Part shown: positions 33,951 through 46,560 of the stretch, piece after piece
Layout of the letters: each line of letters starts with the position of its first letter
How positions within the stretch are numbered: position 1 is the stretch's first letter
Source: Ceratotherium simum simum
Lineage: Eukaryota > Chordata > Mammalia > Perissodactyla > Rhinocerotidae
Assembly (NCBI RefSeq): GCF_000283155.1
Contig: NW_004454166.1
Location: 10,003,067 to 10,067,066, forward strand
Direction: 5' to 3'
Length of the DNA: 64,000 bases
Position numbers and translations under genes: made by a program
The notes under the pieces: generated by a model
Database searches by the model: none
The model's input: only the letters and a program-made list of their open reading frames with translations
Told to the model about the DNA's origin: nothing

Positions 33951-35135
33951 CTAATTTGCTGCCATGTGATTGGCTAGGAGCCTGCTGAAAGAAAAGCCCT
34001 GCTTCACAGCCAGAGATGGCAGGCAAAACACTGTGGTGTACAAAATGGGGTTATGACTCTAGTGCGTTTGCTAAACAGCTATTTCCCAGACTTCCTTAAC
34101 CTCTCGAGTTTGGGTTAGGAGCTCATCCTCCAAGGGCTCTCATAGTACCTTGTGCTTCCTGCTCTTATAGTACTTATCATGCTAGACAATCTTTGTTCAT
34201 TTGTCTGTGAGCCACTAGAGCAAGGCTCCCAAGAGCCTGGAGGTGTTCTTCATCTACACATAAAGTTGATTAGATGCGTGAACCAGCCTGTTGGAATTTT
34301 CTCACAAGTATCTCACAAGAGTCTAATGTAGGCAGTGATAGTGGTGGTCATTTTTCATATAGCTATTGAACCGTTCACCATCCCACTTCTGAATGGCAGT
34401 CTTTAGGGGAGTTGATGTGTTCTCATCCCCACCCTCACTGGCTCTCATGATCTAGCAGCCCAATGGAGAATAGCTGCTTAATGAATTTTGAGCCTGACTT
34501 CAAGTACCCTTGCCACTCAGCTCTGAGTTCAAAGTTTCCAATAAAATGTGCATGTCTGGAGCCCAAAGTATATGTTTGTTCAAGCAACAACACAAGACAA
34601 GAATCTTACCCCAACTTAGCTGAAATTACTTCCTTTTCAGGAAGGAGAAGAGAGCCCTTGCAATATGCAGATGCATGTAATTGAGGGGCACCACAGTGGA
34701 CTTGGCGTCTGATCCCTCTCCCCCTACTTTTTAAGCATCTCTGCCTCTAAAAATAAAACAACAGTAAATGATATAAAGAGCCAATCATTTTTAAGACCCA
34801 AGATTACTGGCACCTAAAGATTACCTCCAGGATGGATTATTATTAACTCCATCTGCTCTGGAGGGAATTCTTTAGGAAACAGACTCTAGGAAAGTATGGA
34901 ACAAAGGAAATTGCATGTAGTTTAGCTATTGTGTCTCAGGGTTCCAGAAGAAACCTCTGGCTGAGCTGATAACATAACAATGCCTTTGCTTGGACTACAG
35001 AAACTTAAACATGAATCAGGACAGACTTTTATACCTTGCTCCTCCCACAGAGACTGGGCTTCTTCTGGAGAAACAGAAAACCTAGACAGGGCCAGACTGC
35101 CTACCCAGCCCCAAGCTGCCTAGTAAGTTTGTTAG
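33951..35135. other. Intergenic, nothing recognised
   Basis: No gene or repeat that I can name. May belong in part to the same unknown element as 33250-33950. Confidence 0.3.
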
Positions 35136-35139
35136 ATGT

Positions 35140-36440
35140 CATTCCTCATCTTTAACTGTAATTTTTTGAAGTATAAAATATATATCAAAAAGTGCACAAA
35201 TCATAAAAGTGCAACTCTATGAATTTTCATGAAGTAAACACACCAGCATCACAAAACAACACCCAAACTCCAGAACCCCCCTCCTCCTGTCTCCAAGAGC
35301 AACGACTGTTCTGACTTCTAACTTCATATATTAGTTTTGCCTGGTTTTGAACTCCATATAAATGGAATCATGCAGAAGGTACTCTTTTTTTTTTTTTTTT
35401 TAAATCTCTGGCTTCTTTCTCTCAATGTTATGTTTCAGATTTATTGATCTTGATGCAGGTAGTGGTATATCATTCATTCTCGTTGCTTTATAGAATATTG
35501 TAAACATATTGCAAGTGTATACCACAATTTGTTCATCCATGTTACTTTGGATGAACATTTGGGTTGTTTTCGGTTTTGGGCTATTATAAACAATGCTGCT
35601 CTGACCATTTGTGTACATGTCTTTTGATGTCTTAGGATTGGAATTGCTGGGTCTGAGGATATCTCTATGTTCACTGTTAGCAGATACCACCAGTTTTCCA
35701 CAAAGGTTCTATCAATTTGTACTCTTACCAGCAGTGTAAGGGTGTTCAAGTTGCTTCACATCCTTATCAGCACTTGGTATTGTCTCTCCTTTTCATTTTA
35801 GCCATTTTAATGATCACGTAGTAGTATCTAATTGTAATTTTAATTTGCATTTCCATGATGACTACTGAAGTTGAGCACCTCTTCATATGTTTATTGGTTA
35901 TTTGGATATCCTCTTTTGTGAATTACCTATTCAAGTTTTGCTTAGTTTTGTATTGAATTGAAAAAAAAACAAAACTGGTTGTCTTTTACTTACTAATTTA
36001 TGTGAGTTCTTTATATTTTTCTGGGTAAGATTCCTTTGTTGGAGATATATACATATGGCAAATATCTTCTTCCACTTTGTGCTTGCCTTTTTATTCTCTC
36101 ACTCTTGTTGTTTTTGGTGAGGAAGATTGTCCCTGAGCTAACATCTGTGCCAATCTTCCTCTATTTTGTATGTGGGATGCTGCCACAGCATGGCTCAATG
36201 AGCGATGTATAGGTCTGCGCTCAGGATCTGAACCTGTGAACCCCAGGCCACTGAAGCAGAGTGCACGATCTTAACCACTACGCCATGGGGCCAGCCCAAC
36301 CTTTTTATTCTTTCAATAGTGGCTTTTGATAATTGGAAGTTTTTAATTTTAATGTAATCCTATAAATTTTTTCTTTTATGGTTAGAGCTTTTTGTAAAAG
36401 GTGTCGTTTGAATAGTAAATCTTTTTCAGTGCAACTCTTC
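35140..36440 (-). mobile_element. Old L1 3' region, interrupted by a SINE
   Basis: Reverse L1: 3' UTR part ('CCAAGAGCAACGACTGTTCTG'), then ORF2 C-terminal ('CCATGTTACTTTGGATGAAC', 'GCTATTATAAACAATGCTGC'), then 'GTGAGTTCTTTATATTTTTC'. Continues on the far side of the SINE at 36107-36298. A T18 run lies at 35384-35401. Confidence 0.75.
36107..36298 (-). mobile_element. tRNA-derived SINE (ERE type, shortened tail)
   Basis: Reverse copy with one tail module (TGAGGAAGATTGTCCCTGAG) and head '…ATGGGGCCAGCCC'. Flanking CCTTTTTATTCT direct repeats (around 36085 and 36300) lie in L1. Confidence 0.9.
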
Positions 36441-36444
36441 ACCT

Positions 36445-37425
36445 GTCTAGGAGAAATCCTCCTCCTGCCAAGTGTTAGCATCGGTAGTTTTACTATGGCT
36501 CGTCATCCACCCCTTGTCACTGAGGTGTTTCTTGCTTCATTGTCCTGACTTTTTTCACCTAACATTTTTGGCCTGGTAGGGTTTGACTTTGCTTTTGCTT
36601 AAGTCAGCTACTAGACCTCATCTGGTCCTCAGGTTGGATTTCTTAGTCTCAGCTATGATATGACTGACCAAACTTGCCAATTATCCATTCTAATTAGCTA
36701 CTCTCAACATCTAATTTTATCTCAGCCTCTCTCCTGGTTATGGATTTGCAACAACTGTTGGCCCAGTTGTCCTGACCTCAGTCTAATTGGGAATGTTCCC
36801 ATCTCTCCTTTAGAATACGTCCTGGCTAACCGTTCTTTTACTTTGGCATCTCAAACTTAGGTGAATTTAGAGGATTGGAGGCCCCTGCTAGACTTTTCCA
36901 AACTGAACTAGTAGATTTCAATGTGGATGACTTCCAACTGACAGAATGTGATAAGAGAACTCCTAGAAACACTCAAACACATGCCTTTAGTTAAAGCAAT
37001 AGCATCATCTTCATATATTAAGGGAGCATCATTGTCATTTCTATTTGGGCACACATTACTATCACTAAGTATAACACTAAAGAGAAGAAAATAATGAAAA
37101 AACAAAGGATAAAACCAAAAGGGAGGAAAATAAAGGAGAATGCCTATACCTTTTCTTGGAATGCTAAAGGCAGTTTCACTGAACTTCCTAAAGTCTCTCA
37201 CCTCAGCATCCTTTTTTACTGCACACTGATCATTCTGTTCCTTATTTAGGTCAATACACTAGAACACACATTTGAGTGCTTTTATGTAGTAGGCATTTTC
37301 TATGAAATTAGGTCCAAGTTGAATTCTATTCTTGATGAGAGAAAATTATTAAAGTCCTTATAACGTTGGGTAAGTAAATTCTGAATAATAACTGACGTAT
37401 AAATGAGGGCAATATATATAACAAT
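36445..37425. other. Intergenic, nothing recognised
   Basis: No supportable gene or repeat. Short open frames at 36660-36860 and 36908-37201 match nothing known. Confidence 0.35.
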
Positions 37426-37429
37426 AATG

Positions 37430-37650
37430 AGGGCTTTCTCTATGCCCTTTGTGTGTTCTTTACAGTATTAACATATTTAATGTTCACAAAAACCCATGAG
37501 GTCCAGAGTATTATTTTCACCATTTTAGAAATGAGAAAACTGAGGCACAGAGAGACTTGCCCAAGGTAATTCAGCCAGCAAGGGGCAGAGCCAAGATTTG
37601 ATGCACGACATTTGGCTTCAGCATCTGTACTTAACCACTATGCCTCTAAA
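37430..37650 (+). mobile_element. MIR SINE
   Basis: 'TTTAGAAATGAGAAAACTGAGG', 'CACAGAGAGACTTGCCCAAGG' and 'CTTAACCACTATGCC' give the MIR core and end. Confidence 0.85.
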
Positions 37651-37744
37651 AGTGGTATAATCTAAATAACTTTAGTGGTTAAGAAAGCAGTAGGAAAGGA
37701 ACTTCTAAATCCCTCCTATGATATTCCTTTGAATATCACAGGAG

Positions 37745-37975
37745 AAGAGCAATAACTAAGATTTATCAAGCAGGTATCATGTGTCAGGTACTACGCTAAG
37801 CAATTGATATGCATGCTGTCTTAATTTTGAAAACAACACTGTGAAGTAAGTGCTGTTATTCCTAGGTTAAAGACGAAAACACATGCTTATAGAGATTTAG
37901 CAACTACTTTTTATAAGGTTACAAGACTGACTCTAGAGACTGTGTGTTCTATGTTACCACTATGCTATACTGTCT
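37745..37975 (+). mobile_element. MIR SINE (more diverged)
   Basis: 'ATCATGTGTCAGGTACTACGC', 'TTATTCCTAGGTTAAAGACG' and 'GTTACCACTATGCTATACTG' follow MIR order. Confidence 0.7.
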
Positions 37976-38689
37976 CCCAAGATGAGAAAGTTTCCCAAGT
38001 GAACTCCTTGGTATAAAGTCAAGAATGTAGTTTGATATGCTGCTACTGGCTGGCTAAACCTAACAGAGAGGGGTAGCTGAAGAAGTGGAGGGAAAGACTT
38101 TGCTATTATGATCTGATGGGCCCCACCTGAAAGATGAGATACATATTTATTGAGTGAATGAACATTATAAATAGCAAACCTGATATAACCTTTAGCAAAC
38201 CATATAAAACCTGATAGTCCAACTGACTATAGTGGAGGTAGGAAAAGTTTTATACACAGTTCTCTAAGCTGGATTTCCAGTTTCGTGAACTGCTTGGAGG
38301 GGGAAAAAATAGATTTCCATGGTTAAATAACTTTGGGAAATTATCCCTTCCTAGATAATCAAAATGCCTATAAGAAGTTGGGCTGTTATTAAAAACATTC
38401 TCTTTAGCTTTTTGTTTTTTCAGACTAAGGAAACTTATTACTAATTTTTGTATGAAAAACTATACGATTACCCAGCATCATGGATAATAAATGCTAAAAG
38501 ATTTTTACATTTTACAGATTTTACATCTTACATGACTTATACAGATTTACAGATATTTGAAGAACATACAGTGATTGGAGCAGTCCCTGGAATATACATT
38601 CTAGCTATACATACATATACAATTCCACTAACTGAACATTAACTTTAAAAATAGAGCCGGGAGATATGTAACATAGACACATTCTGTAT
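37976..38689. other. Intergenic, nothing recognised
   Basis: AT-rich, no gene or repeat that I can support. Confidence 0.35.
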
Positions 38690-38706
38690 GAAAGCTAGAC
38701 AACTTT

Positions 38707-39006
38707 AGGGGCCGGCCCCGTGGCTTAGCGGTTAAGTGCGTGCACTCCACTACTGGCGGCCCGGGTTCAGATCCTGGGCCCACATGGACGCACCGCTTCT
38801 CTGGCCATGCTGAGGCCGCATCCTACATACAGCAACTAGAAGGATGTGCAACTATGACATACAACTATCTACTGGGGCTTTGAGGAATAAAAGGAGGAGG
38901 ATTGGCAATAGATGTTAGCTCAGAGCCAGTCTTCCTCAGCAAAAAGAGGAGGATTAGCATGGATGTTAGCTCAGGGCTGATCTTCCTCAAAAAAAAAAAA
39001 AAAAAA
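38707..39006 (+). mobile_element. Composite tRNA-derived SINE (ERE1-like head plus double GATGTTAGC tail)
   Basis: Head GGGGCCGGCCCCGTGGCTTA, the CATACAACTATCTACTGGGG module, then two AGGAGGATT…GATGTTAGCTCAG modules and A18. Flanked by the perfect 17-bp duplication GAAAGCTAGACAACTTT (38690-38706 and 39007-39023). Confidence 0.95.
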
Positions 39007-39023
39007 GAAAGCTAGACAACTTT

Positions 39024-39850
39024 GGGCTCAAGCGATGGAGTATGTCTGTATTGTCAATCATCATATAAGGACAGCTTTACATTGGAATGATTTGCCTTCG
39101 TAATGGTTACAGGTCAGAACCCACTTGCACCTGCGTTTGCCCTCTCTTTGTACTCATGGACTCATCTGTTATTTGGACACATTTATGGATCCCTAGGTAG
39201 GATTCCTTTTGTTTGCTCAAGGATCAGCTGCACACTGTGTTCTTGTTGCTAATGTTTTGGTTTAATCAACCCATCTACACAGATCACTGACATTTTGTGA
39301 GCTCCTAGCCTTAGCTACGTGCGTTTTCTTTCAAACCTCACTCATCAACCTCATTTTCTAATCTCTCTCCTTTGCCTGTCTTCTGATGTAACAAGATGTT
39401 AATTGGGACTTATTATCTTGGAATTCCAGCTAGACCTCATAAGACAAAAGATATTACCTCCAAATTCTAAAGAAAGGAGCTAGACTGTCTAAGTAGGACT
39501 TCATTAAAGATAACAACGGGTCCAGAGACCTTCACTCTCGTCCTAAGAGGTCACAAATTTGAAAGGAAATTCATAGAAAGGAATTCAAAGAGAATGCTTT
39601 GCTTTTCTACTCCTCTATGAGAAAGGAGGTGCTTCCCTCCCCCAAGCCAATTCAGACTCTATTTAAACAGGTAAAGGATGATTTTTTCTCGCCTAACAGG
39701 AAGTCTGAGAGAGACAGCTGATACCTTCAGTTATCTGCTCTTTTGTTGACCTTTCTCCCATGGTCACAAAATGGCTGCCCCAGTTCAAGGCAGAAAGAAA
39801 AGGAGAAGGGCCCATCTCAAGGCCTTTCCCTTTTATCAGGGAAGACACAT
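39024..39850. other. Intergenic, nothing recognised
   Basis: No supportable gene or repeat; contains 'TCACAAAATGGCTGCCCCAG' near 39764 without other promoter signs. Confidence 0.35.
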
Positions 39851-39852
39851 TG

Positions 39853-39985
39853 TTTTCATTGATCTATTTGTCTGATCTTTTACCAATACCACACTGTCTT
39901 GATTAACGTAGTTGTATAGTAAGTCTTGAGGTCGAGTAGTGTCAGTCCTCCAACTTTGTTCTTCTTCACTTTGTTTTCAGAAACA
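39853..39985 (-). mobile_element. L1 ORF2 fragment
   Basis: 'ACCAATACCACACTGTCTTGA' and 'TCAGTCCTCCAACTTTGTTC' are a well-known reversed L1 ORF2 segment. Confidence 0.75.
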
Positions 39986-39989
39986 TGTC

Positions 39990-42390
39990 AACAGACTTCT
40001 TCAGTTTCATTTGCCAATATTCTAACACATAGCCACCCCTTGTTGAGAGGCTGGAAAAACCATATTTAGTGTTTTAACTCAACATGCAGAGTTGGATATC
40101 CCTGTTGGGTTAGCCATCTGATGGTGTCTGCCATAACTGTAGGTGTGGGGAACGATGCTATACAGAGGTCCATGGCATCATCATGGGACCCACAAATGTA
40201 CCCTGTGAATGAGTCAGCACTGGGAGCTTGCCATAACAAAGAATATCAATAGTCAAAACAAAAACAGAAACTATAACCAACGCTTGCTAACTAGAAGGCC
40301 TTTCGTTCCTTTTTTCTAATTCCCCTACCTACTACTTTGACCCTCGAGGATGTAGAAGATGGAAGGGGCAGAAGGTGAGGAAAGGTTGAAAGGCCATGCC
40401 ATTCCCCTTTCCCCCATTGTAAGTCTCTGGACCAGGCGGATCTGAATTAATGAAAGAGGAGAAGCTCTGAATTAGATGTAAAATTGACATTTTAACTGAA
40501 CTGGACTTTTAATTTTTTATTTTATTTTATTTTTTGGTATCTTAAACGACAAGGAAGCTGATGGGATCTTAAATGGGATCTGCTGAGATAATGTTAAAGG
40601 ATGGGATGGGGAGATCTGACGTAGGATCATGGGTGGAGGTTTTGTCTAAAGGAAGATAAATCCACTTCCTGATTGTACCTCACTGAGTTCAGCCCCTTCA
40701 ACAAACTGGTTATACTGGAAACTACAAACTCCTTTAATCCTGACTGTTGACCCACAGGCCTGACTCCTAGTGGGTCTTCCCAGCTCTCATCTGGTGGCCT
40801 TTTCATTGCTGTAGAGATGCTGGATTTGTCAGTAAAGGACAACTTTAGAAGTATTTGGGGTCTGTGGGACATGAGAAAGCCCAGTAGGAGCACTTAGGGG
40901 AGTTTGATTGTAACAGGATAATAACAAATCCTGATCTGTCACTGACTGCGTTTGTGATCTGTCTCTAGCCCTGAGTTTCCTACTCTGAAAAACAGGCTAA
41001 AGAAAATGATTGTAACAGACACTTCTTGTGATGGCTGCCTGGTTCCTTCCTTTCTCAGGACATTGCCTCCAATAACAAGGGATGCTGTGAGTCCCAGAGC
41101 TGATTAACCAGGAGAGGACATCTGTCCCAGACCAGGGCAGGCTCTCTTTCCTGGCCATAGTGAATTGGGGGACACAGAGACTGAACAATGTTGACACTCA
41201 CTGTCATTAGTGACTGAGAACAGCCCACACCCACCTGCTGCTGCTGGCCCCAGAAATGCCCAGCCTCTTGCTCTTCTTGGAGCTTGATGGCTCAACTCTA
41301 CCTTGGCTTTCATGAGATTCCCTGAGAGCCTTTCAGTAAGTCCCTCACATTGTTTAAGCTGCCCAGAACTGTTTTCTATGACTTGCAATCGAAGGTACTT
41401 TTTTTTAAAAGGGTCCATTCAATGACCACAATTCTATTATTCTTTGATTTAATGGTACCTGTTACTCTTGAATAAAGATGAATTGTAACCTTGAATGCTG
41501 GTAACCACAGACACCTGGCAGCTATGGCACTGGTGAGTGACGGCAGTTTTGGCCATCCTTACACGGATGAATACTAGAGATATTCCCATTAATAACATCA
41601 GTTTTTTTAATTAGCTAAACTTGCGCTTGTTACACATGGAGAACATTTTTGGTCTAATAGTTTATATTAGAGGTATAAGTGATGTTTATAGAAAAGGAGT
41701 TTAGTTTCCAGTGCAAGAAATAAGTGAGTCAGGTCAGATTTTCCAAGTCACCATATCCAAGGCACTATTATTAGATATCCACTGAGTCTAAAGAGTTGAG
41801 TGTATACTTGAATTTGTTTATCACTTAAATCTCATGCATCAGCAGCTCATTGTACTGATGGAATTCGGTGGGCTTTTTGAGGGCAATTAGTGCTCTCTAG
41901 TTAATTCTGTCTGATATAGCTGAACATTAAAAAAGTTGAATTCAAATTAAACACATTTTGTCTTAAATGTCATACATTGTTAAGCTATAATTTGATATGA
42001 TGTAGTTATCAAATACCTATCAAAATAAACTTAGAATGAAAATGCCTAATGAGAATACTAAAGCTTAGAGGTGTAATTGATCCTTTTAAAGTGAAACTTC
42101 CTAATCATAGACTCTTTATGGTCCTTTAAAATGTTACTGTTATTGATTTCCCAAAGCGGAAGGCAGGCCACTCAGTGGATCGAAAGCAGTATTGCAGAGA
42201 AGAAATAGCTAGCACTGCATTTGTGATACTGGGTTTCGGGATGTTGCCAACTTGAGCCAGGGGATGGATGAACAAGCTGAGACTAAGAAGGGTTATGTGA
42301 GTTGTTTTAGAATTAACCTGATGATTAATATTAGCGGCATGACCACAATGTTTGTACAAATAGAGGCATATGATGCCGAAAAAATAATTT
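39990..42390. other. Intergenic, nothing firm
   Basis: About 2.4 kb with no gene I can support. 40030-40260 has the look of an old ERV-like repeat but I cannot place it. The 104-codon minus-strand frame at 41104-41418 matches nothing known. Confidence 0.3.
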
Positions 42391-42397
42391 ATTCATT

Positions 42398-42652
42398 TAT
42401 GACAGTAGTTTTGAACCAAGACTGTTTTTGCCCCTCCCAGGGGACATTTGGCAATGTCTGGAGACATTTTTGGTTGTCACAATTGGTGTGTGTGTATGTG
42501 CATGTGCACAGGTGCGTACGCATGCACGTGCTACTGCATCTAATGGGTAGAGTCCAGGGATGCTGCTAAATGTCCTATGATGCATAAAACCCCATTGCCC
42601 ACAGTAAAGAATCGTCCAGCCCAAAATGTCAATAGTATTGCTGCTGAGAAAC
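42398..42652 (+). mobile_element. MER20-type hAT MITE
   Basis: 'CAGTAGTTTTGAACCAAGAC', 'GGGGACATTTGGCAATGTCTGG', 'AGACATTTTTGGTTGTCAC' and 'GCCCAAAATGTCAATAGTATTG' match MER20 closely. A TG/GC-rich insertion-like stretch (42485-42525) interrupts the middle. Confidence 0.85.
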
Positions 42653-42654
42653 CT

Positions 42655-44425
42655 GGTTTATAAAAATTAGCTTTACATGTTTTTGAACTCAATGCTTTGA
42701 ATATGTTTAGTTAAAACTCTTTTTCAGATGTTCATACAATTAGACCAGTTTTGCTTTCTAAAGGATAAACAATACTTTGGATTCATTTTATTCGTAATAA
42801 TTATGTAACTTTGCAGACAGCTTCCAAAAGTCAGGAAAAGTTTTAATTTTCACACATAATTTCCCCAAATCTTGCTTTTCCCTGTTGCCAGTTCAAAGCC
42901 TTCCCTCCTTTCATTCACCATTTCCTTCTTTTTGTCCCATTTCATTACACTAAATAACTGAAGCACTGACTAGAAGCAAATACAGTGAGCACATTTAAAA
43001 TTTAGATAAGACTTGTTTTCTGGTGAGATTACTATTTCATTTCCCTTAGATCTTTTTTTGAAATTTCTTTATGGTCTCAGCAGATGGGGACCCAGCTTAT
43101 TCTTACAGATTTGAAATGAAACAAATTTCAGATTACTTACAGAGTCTGAAATGATTAATTCCTTTCTCTGGAATTAATCTGTTTAGGTTAAGTAAAATGT
43201 TTGATTTATCTTTTAAAAAAAATCTCTGATGATTTTCACTGTTGCCCTATTGTTGTTAATAATAAATTTAATTATACCCCAGAATGATACTGGCATAGAC
43301 ATATGACTTAGAGATGTGGTAAGAACTATTCATATTTAGTATTTTTTTTTAAGTCCAAGGACAAAACATATGTTTTGTGGAATTTAAGACGGTTGAAAGG
43401 TAAAACCTTTTGGGAAATAATATACAAGTTCTGCCTCTAAATTCACAACTCTATAATTCCAAAGATAAGGGAATGTTTAAAAAGTATGAAAAGAACCAAC
43501 TGAAACATGAAAGTATAAATAATCACAGGTGTTGCTTTTTTTCTGTAGTTTTGCCAGAGGTCTAAAACCCTTTCTCCAATAGGAAGTGCTTACTTAGAAA
43601 ACCACATATGAAAAGTATTTTAACAAGTCTATTCTTTCTTGATAAGTAATGAAATGTGGAGATTTACTACAATTTTCCCACCTTTTGAACACTCAGTGTT
43701 TAGAGTGGGGCCTCTGCCATCCAGCAAAACGTCTGCTACATAGCAGGCACCCAAAAAACATTTGTTGACTGAATTAAAAGCCACAGATAAATATTCAGAT
43801 AAAAAAATCAGTAGAAGTCTTCCTTTGCAGTGTGTACTCCCATGTGGCTCTTACCTATCTAGCAACTCATTATGTATTTCTGATTTCCTGGTGCCAGCAT
43901 GATCTATTGACACATCAAATAAAAAATGTACCAAACTAAACTTGTGTTTTTCCTACCCAAACCTGCTTCTCTTTCTTGTTTCCTGCTTCTCTGAACGCAA
44001 CTGTAATCCTCCTCTCATCCGTTCCCCATATCCTCCTTTGATGGGAGGAGTTGACACGCAGCCTGTTCTGCTCCTCTTGCCTCTTTCCCCACCCAGGTCC
44101 CTGCTCCTACTGTCCTCAGCCTACCTTGTGCTTGGACCAGCGAATACTCTCCGATTTTCCCTGTCTCTAGTCTCTTCTCACCAATCTGTTCTTAATCTTG
44201 TTGCTCCCCTCAAATCCCGCCCCTCCCCCCCAAAAAAACCCAGTTTAGCATAATGAATGGTTAAGAGACTGGATTCTGGTTCTGATTTGCCTGAGCATCC
44301 CGTAGTGATCAAGAGCTTCGCTTCTGGAGCCAAACCGCCTGGTTTATGGTCTGCCATTCAAAGACTTTTCCAACCTATTTCTCACTTTGTAGTCTAGCCC
44401 AAATACCTCCCTCCATCTCTGTCCT
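42655..44425. other. Intergenic with L2 scraps
   Basis: L2/MIR-like 'CTACATAGCAGGCACCCAAAA' at about 43736-43757, and a pyrimidine-rich L2-like stretch at about 43940-44225. No gene. Confidence 0.4.
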
Positions 44426-44429
44426 AGCT

Positions 44430-45195
44430 TTTTAAAAAAATTTTTTTATTTTATTGAAGTCATAAGATTTTATAACATTGTGAGATTTCAGGTGTACATT
44501 ATCATCAGTTTCTGTATACACTGCATCGTGCTCACTACCAATAGTCTAATTTTTATCTGTCACCATATATATGTGTCCCTTTACCCCTTTAGCCCACCCC
44601 CGAACCTCCTTCCCCTCTAGTGACCACTAATCTGTTCTCTCCTCCCGTGTGTTTATCTTCCACATGTGAGTGAGATCATGCGCTGTTTGTCTTTCTCTGT
44701 CTGGCTTATTTCGCTTAGCATAATACCCTCGAGGCCCATTTATGTTGTTGCAAATGGGACGCTTTTGTCTTTTTTATAGTATAGTAGTATACCATTGTAT
44801 GTATACACACACACACACACACACAGTGTATATATGTATATATATATATACACCACATCTTCTTTATCCATTCATCAGTTGATGGGCACTTGGGTTGCTT
44901 CCATGTCTTGGCTATTGTGAATAATGCTGCAATGAACATAGGGGTACATAAGCCTCTTTGGATTGTTGACTTCAAGTTCTTTGGATAAATACCCAGTAGT
45001 GGGACAGCTGGATCGTATGGTATTTCTATTTTTAATTTTTTGAGGAATCTCCATACTGTTTTCCATAGTGGCTGTACCAGTTTGCATTCCCACCAGCAGT
45101 GTATGAGAGTTTCCTTTTCTCCACATCCTCTCCAACATTTGTTGTTTTCTATCTTGGTAATTATATCCATTCTGACGGGTGTAAGGTCTCACTTG
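44430..45195 (-). mobile_element. 5'-truncated L1 with open ORF2 C-terminus
   Basis: Reverse L1: 3' UTR at the left (44430-44715), ORF2 C-terminus at 44715-45170. That frame is open for 151 codons and carries the typical [20 protein letters not shown] and [15 protein letters not shown] motifs, so the copy is fairly young. A (CA)n(TA)n expansion (44805-44855) sits at the usual microsatellite-prone site before the ORF2 end. Truncated at the right about 650 bp before the TMEM38B CpG island. Confidence 0.95.
44803..44855 (+). repeat. (CA)n and (TA)n microsatellite inside L1
   Basis: About ten CA units, then 'GTGTATATATG' and a (TA)n run, within the L1 ORF2 3' end. Confidence 0.9.
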
Positions 45196-45584
45196 GCTTT
45201 TAAAGGCCAGTTCACCTTACCAGTTCCCAGAAATAGTTTTCCTCTCCTCGGAACTGCCTTGGCTCGGCGCCTACACTGCTCACTACCTGCTTTGTACAAA
45301 CTATGTATGTCCTTTTAAAAAAGATTTTAATCTCTCTTGGGATAACACAAGTTTCTTGAGTGCAGGATATTATCGTATTCTCTTTTATATCTTCAGTAAG
45401 TCACGGTGTGATTTGCACACTGTGGTTGCTCGAGAAATGCTAGGAGAATGACATCAATTTACAGAAATAAATCCGACTCTGAGAGTCTCCCCTTCCAGAC
45501 TGAATGTGTTTATCCAACATCATAGAACTTTATATTAAAAAGGTGAATAAAATGTATGGAAATTAAACCTTTAAAAAATCCGAC

Positions 45585-45750
45585 TTAAAAAAATTTCTTG
45601 AGGACCCCCAAAAAGTCCTCAAGACTTCATGTGGGTTACATGTATCAATACTTAGCATATTAAAAATTATAACAGAAAAATTTAAAATAGTTCTTTATGT
45701 ATTCGTTTTAAAAATAAATGCACTAAATGTTACCATAAATAATGTATTTT
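45585..45750 (-). mobile_element. hAT transposon 3' fragment, reverse copy
   Basis: Reverse complement of the 3' part of the hAT element at 47304-48253, including a 25-base stretch (45638-45662) exactly complementary to 47934-47958. Ends just before the TMEM38B CpG island. Confidence 0.7.
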
Positions 45751-45839
45751 TTATTCATTTATTTATGTTTCCTTCATCTGCCCATTCTCCGGGGTCTGGC
45801 ACAGCCCCCAGCAGGGAGGAAACGCTGCACCCTTTTTAG

Positions 45840-46560
45840 GAGAACCAGGGAACAGCCCGGAGCCCGCTCGCCCGCCTCCCCGCCAATCGCCCGCGCGCCG
45901 GCGGCTCTCCGGACACGCGGCCCCGCCCCTCCGCGCGCCGGCGCCGGGAGCCTGGGCGCACGCGCAGGGCTCCTCCAGGCCGCGCCGAAGGGCGCGCGGC
46001 CGCTGTTGCCCCCTCCCCCACCGCTTGCCGCGCACGCCGGGCAACCGTAGTGGCGGCTGCTGCGGCCGCTGTGGTGGGTCGTCGTCATGGACTCTGAGTG
46101 GGATAAGCTGACCCTGGCCTTTTCTCGCACGTCTATGTTCCCTTTTTTTGACATCGCCCATTACCTGGTGTCGGTGATGGCGCTGAAGCGTCAGCCGGGT
46201 GAGTGCGGCGCCGCGGGCTGGCCCCCTCAGGGTCCCCTCGGGGCGAGGACGGCTCAGCCGGGTGACCGCCGAGCTGGAGAGGCGCCCAGAGCCGGCTGGT
46301 CCGACCCCTCGAGTACAGATGGGGAAACCGAGGCCGGGAAGGGAGGTGGCCTGGGCACTCGTCGAAGGAGGCGCGACTTGGGGTCCGCGACGCCGCCTCA
46401 GGGGGTGAGGGGCTGGCCCTATAGCCACGGGAAGGACCCCCGGGACAGGGGACAGGAGGCCGGTGCCCGCCAGGGTTTGCGCGGTCTCCCGGCGGTGCCA
46501 CCGCTTCCTGGGAAAGTATTAAAAGTCACCTGGGAACGGAGCTCCCGGGGACGGCAAGTT
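45840..46560 (+). promoter_or_regulatory. CpG island and promoter of TMEM38B
   Basis: Very GC-rich stretch dense in CpG, in sharp contrast with AT-rich flanks. It spans the 5' untranslated region, coding exon 1 and the start of intron 1. Candidate elements are a GC box CCCCGCCCCT at 45921-45930 and an NRF1-like GCGCACGCGCA at 45956-45966. I see no TATA box, so dispersed initiation about 50-200 bases before the ATG is likely. Long open frames here (including one of over 200 codons on the minus strand) follow from base composition. Confidence 0.85.
46087..46198 (+). CDS. TMEM38B: TMEM38B coding exon 1 (TRIC-B channel, N-terminus)
   Basis: Encodes residues 1-37 and the first base of codon 38 of trimeric intracellular cation channel type B. 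This ER monovalent cation channel supplies counter-ion current during Ca2+ release; loss causes a recessive osteogenesis imperfecta. The protein starts MDSEWDKLTLAFSRTS and continues into the first membrane helix around residues 17-33 (MFPFFDIAHYLVSVMAL), matching mammalian TMEM38B closely. The ATG has G at -3 and G at +4. The exon ends CAGCCG/G and is followed by the donor GTGAGT (46199-46204), leaving phase 1, which fits exon 2 exactly. It lies inside a CpG island, as expected for a housekeeping promoter. The full protein is about 290 residues, so the window holds roughly the first third. Confidence 0.96.

Noticed and set aside
44715..45170. 151-codon minus-strand open frame as a host gene
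   Set aside because: It is the C-terminus of L1 ORF2, recognised by its motifs and by the adjoining L1 3' UTR.
45763..46428. 221-codon minus-strand open frame over the TMEM38B promoter
   Set aside because: Antisense to a certain coding exon and its CpG island, with the same compositional bias. No recognisable protein.
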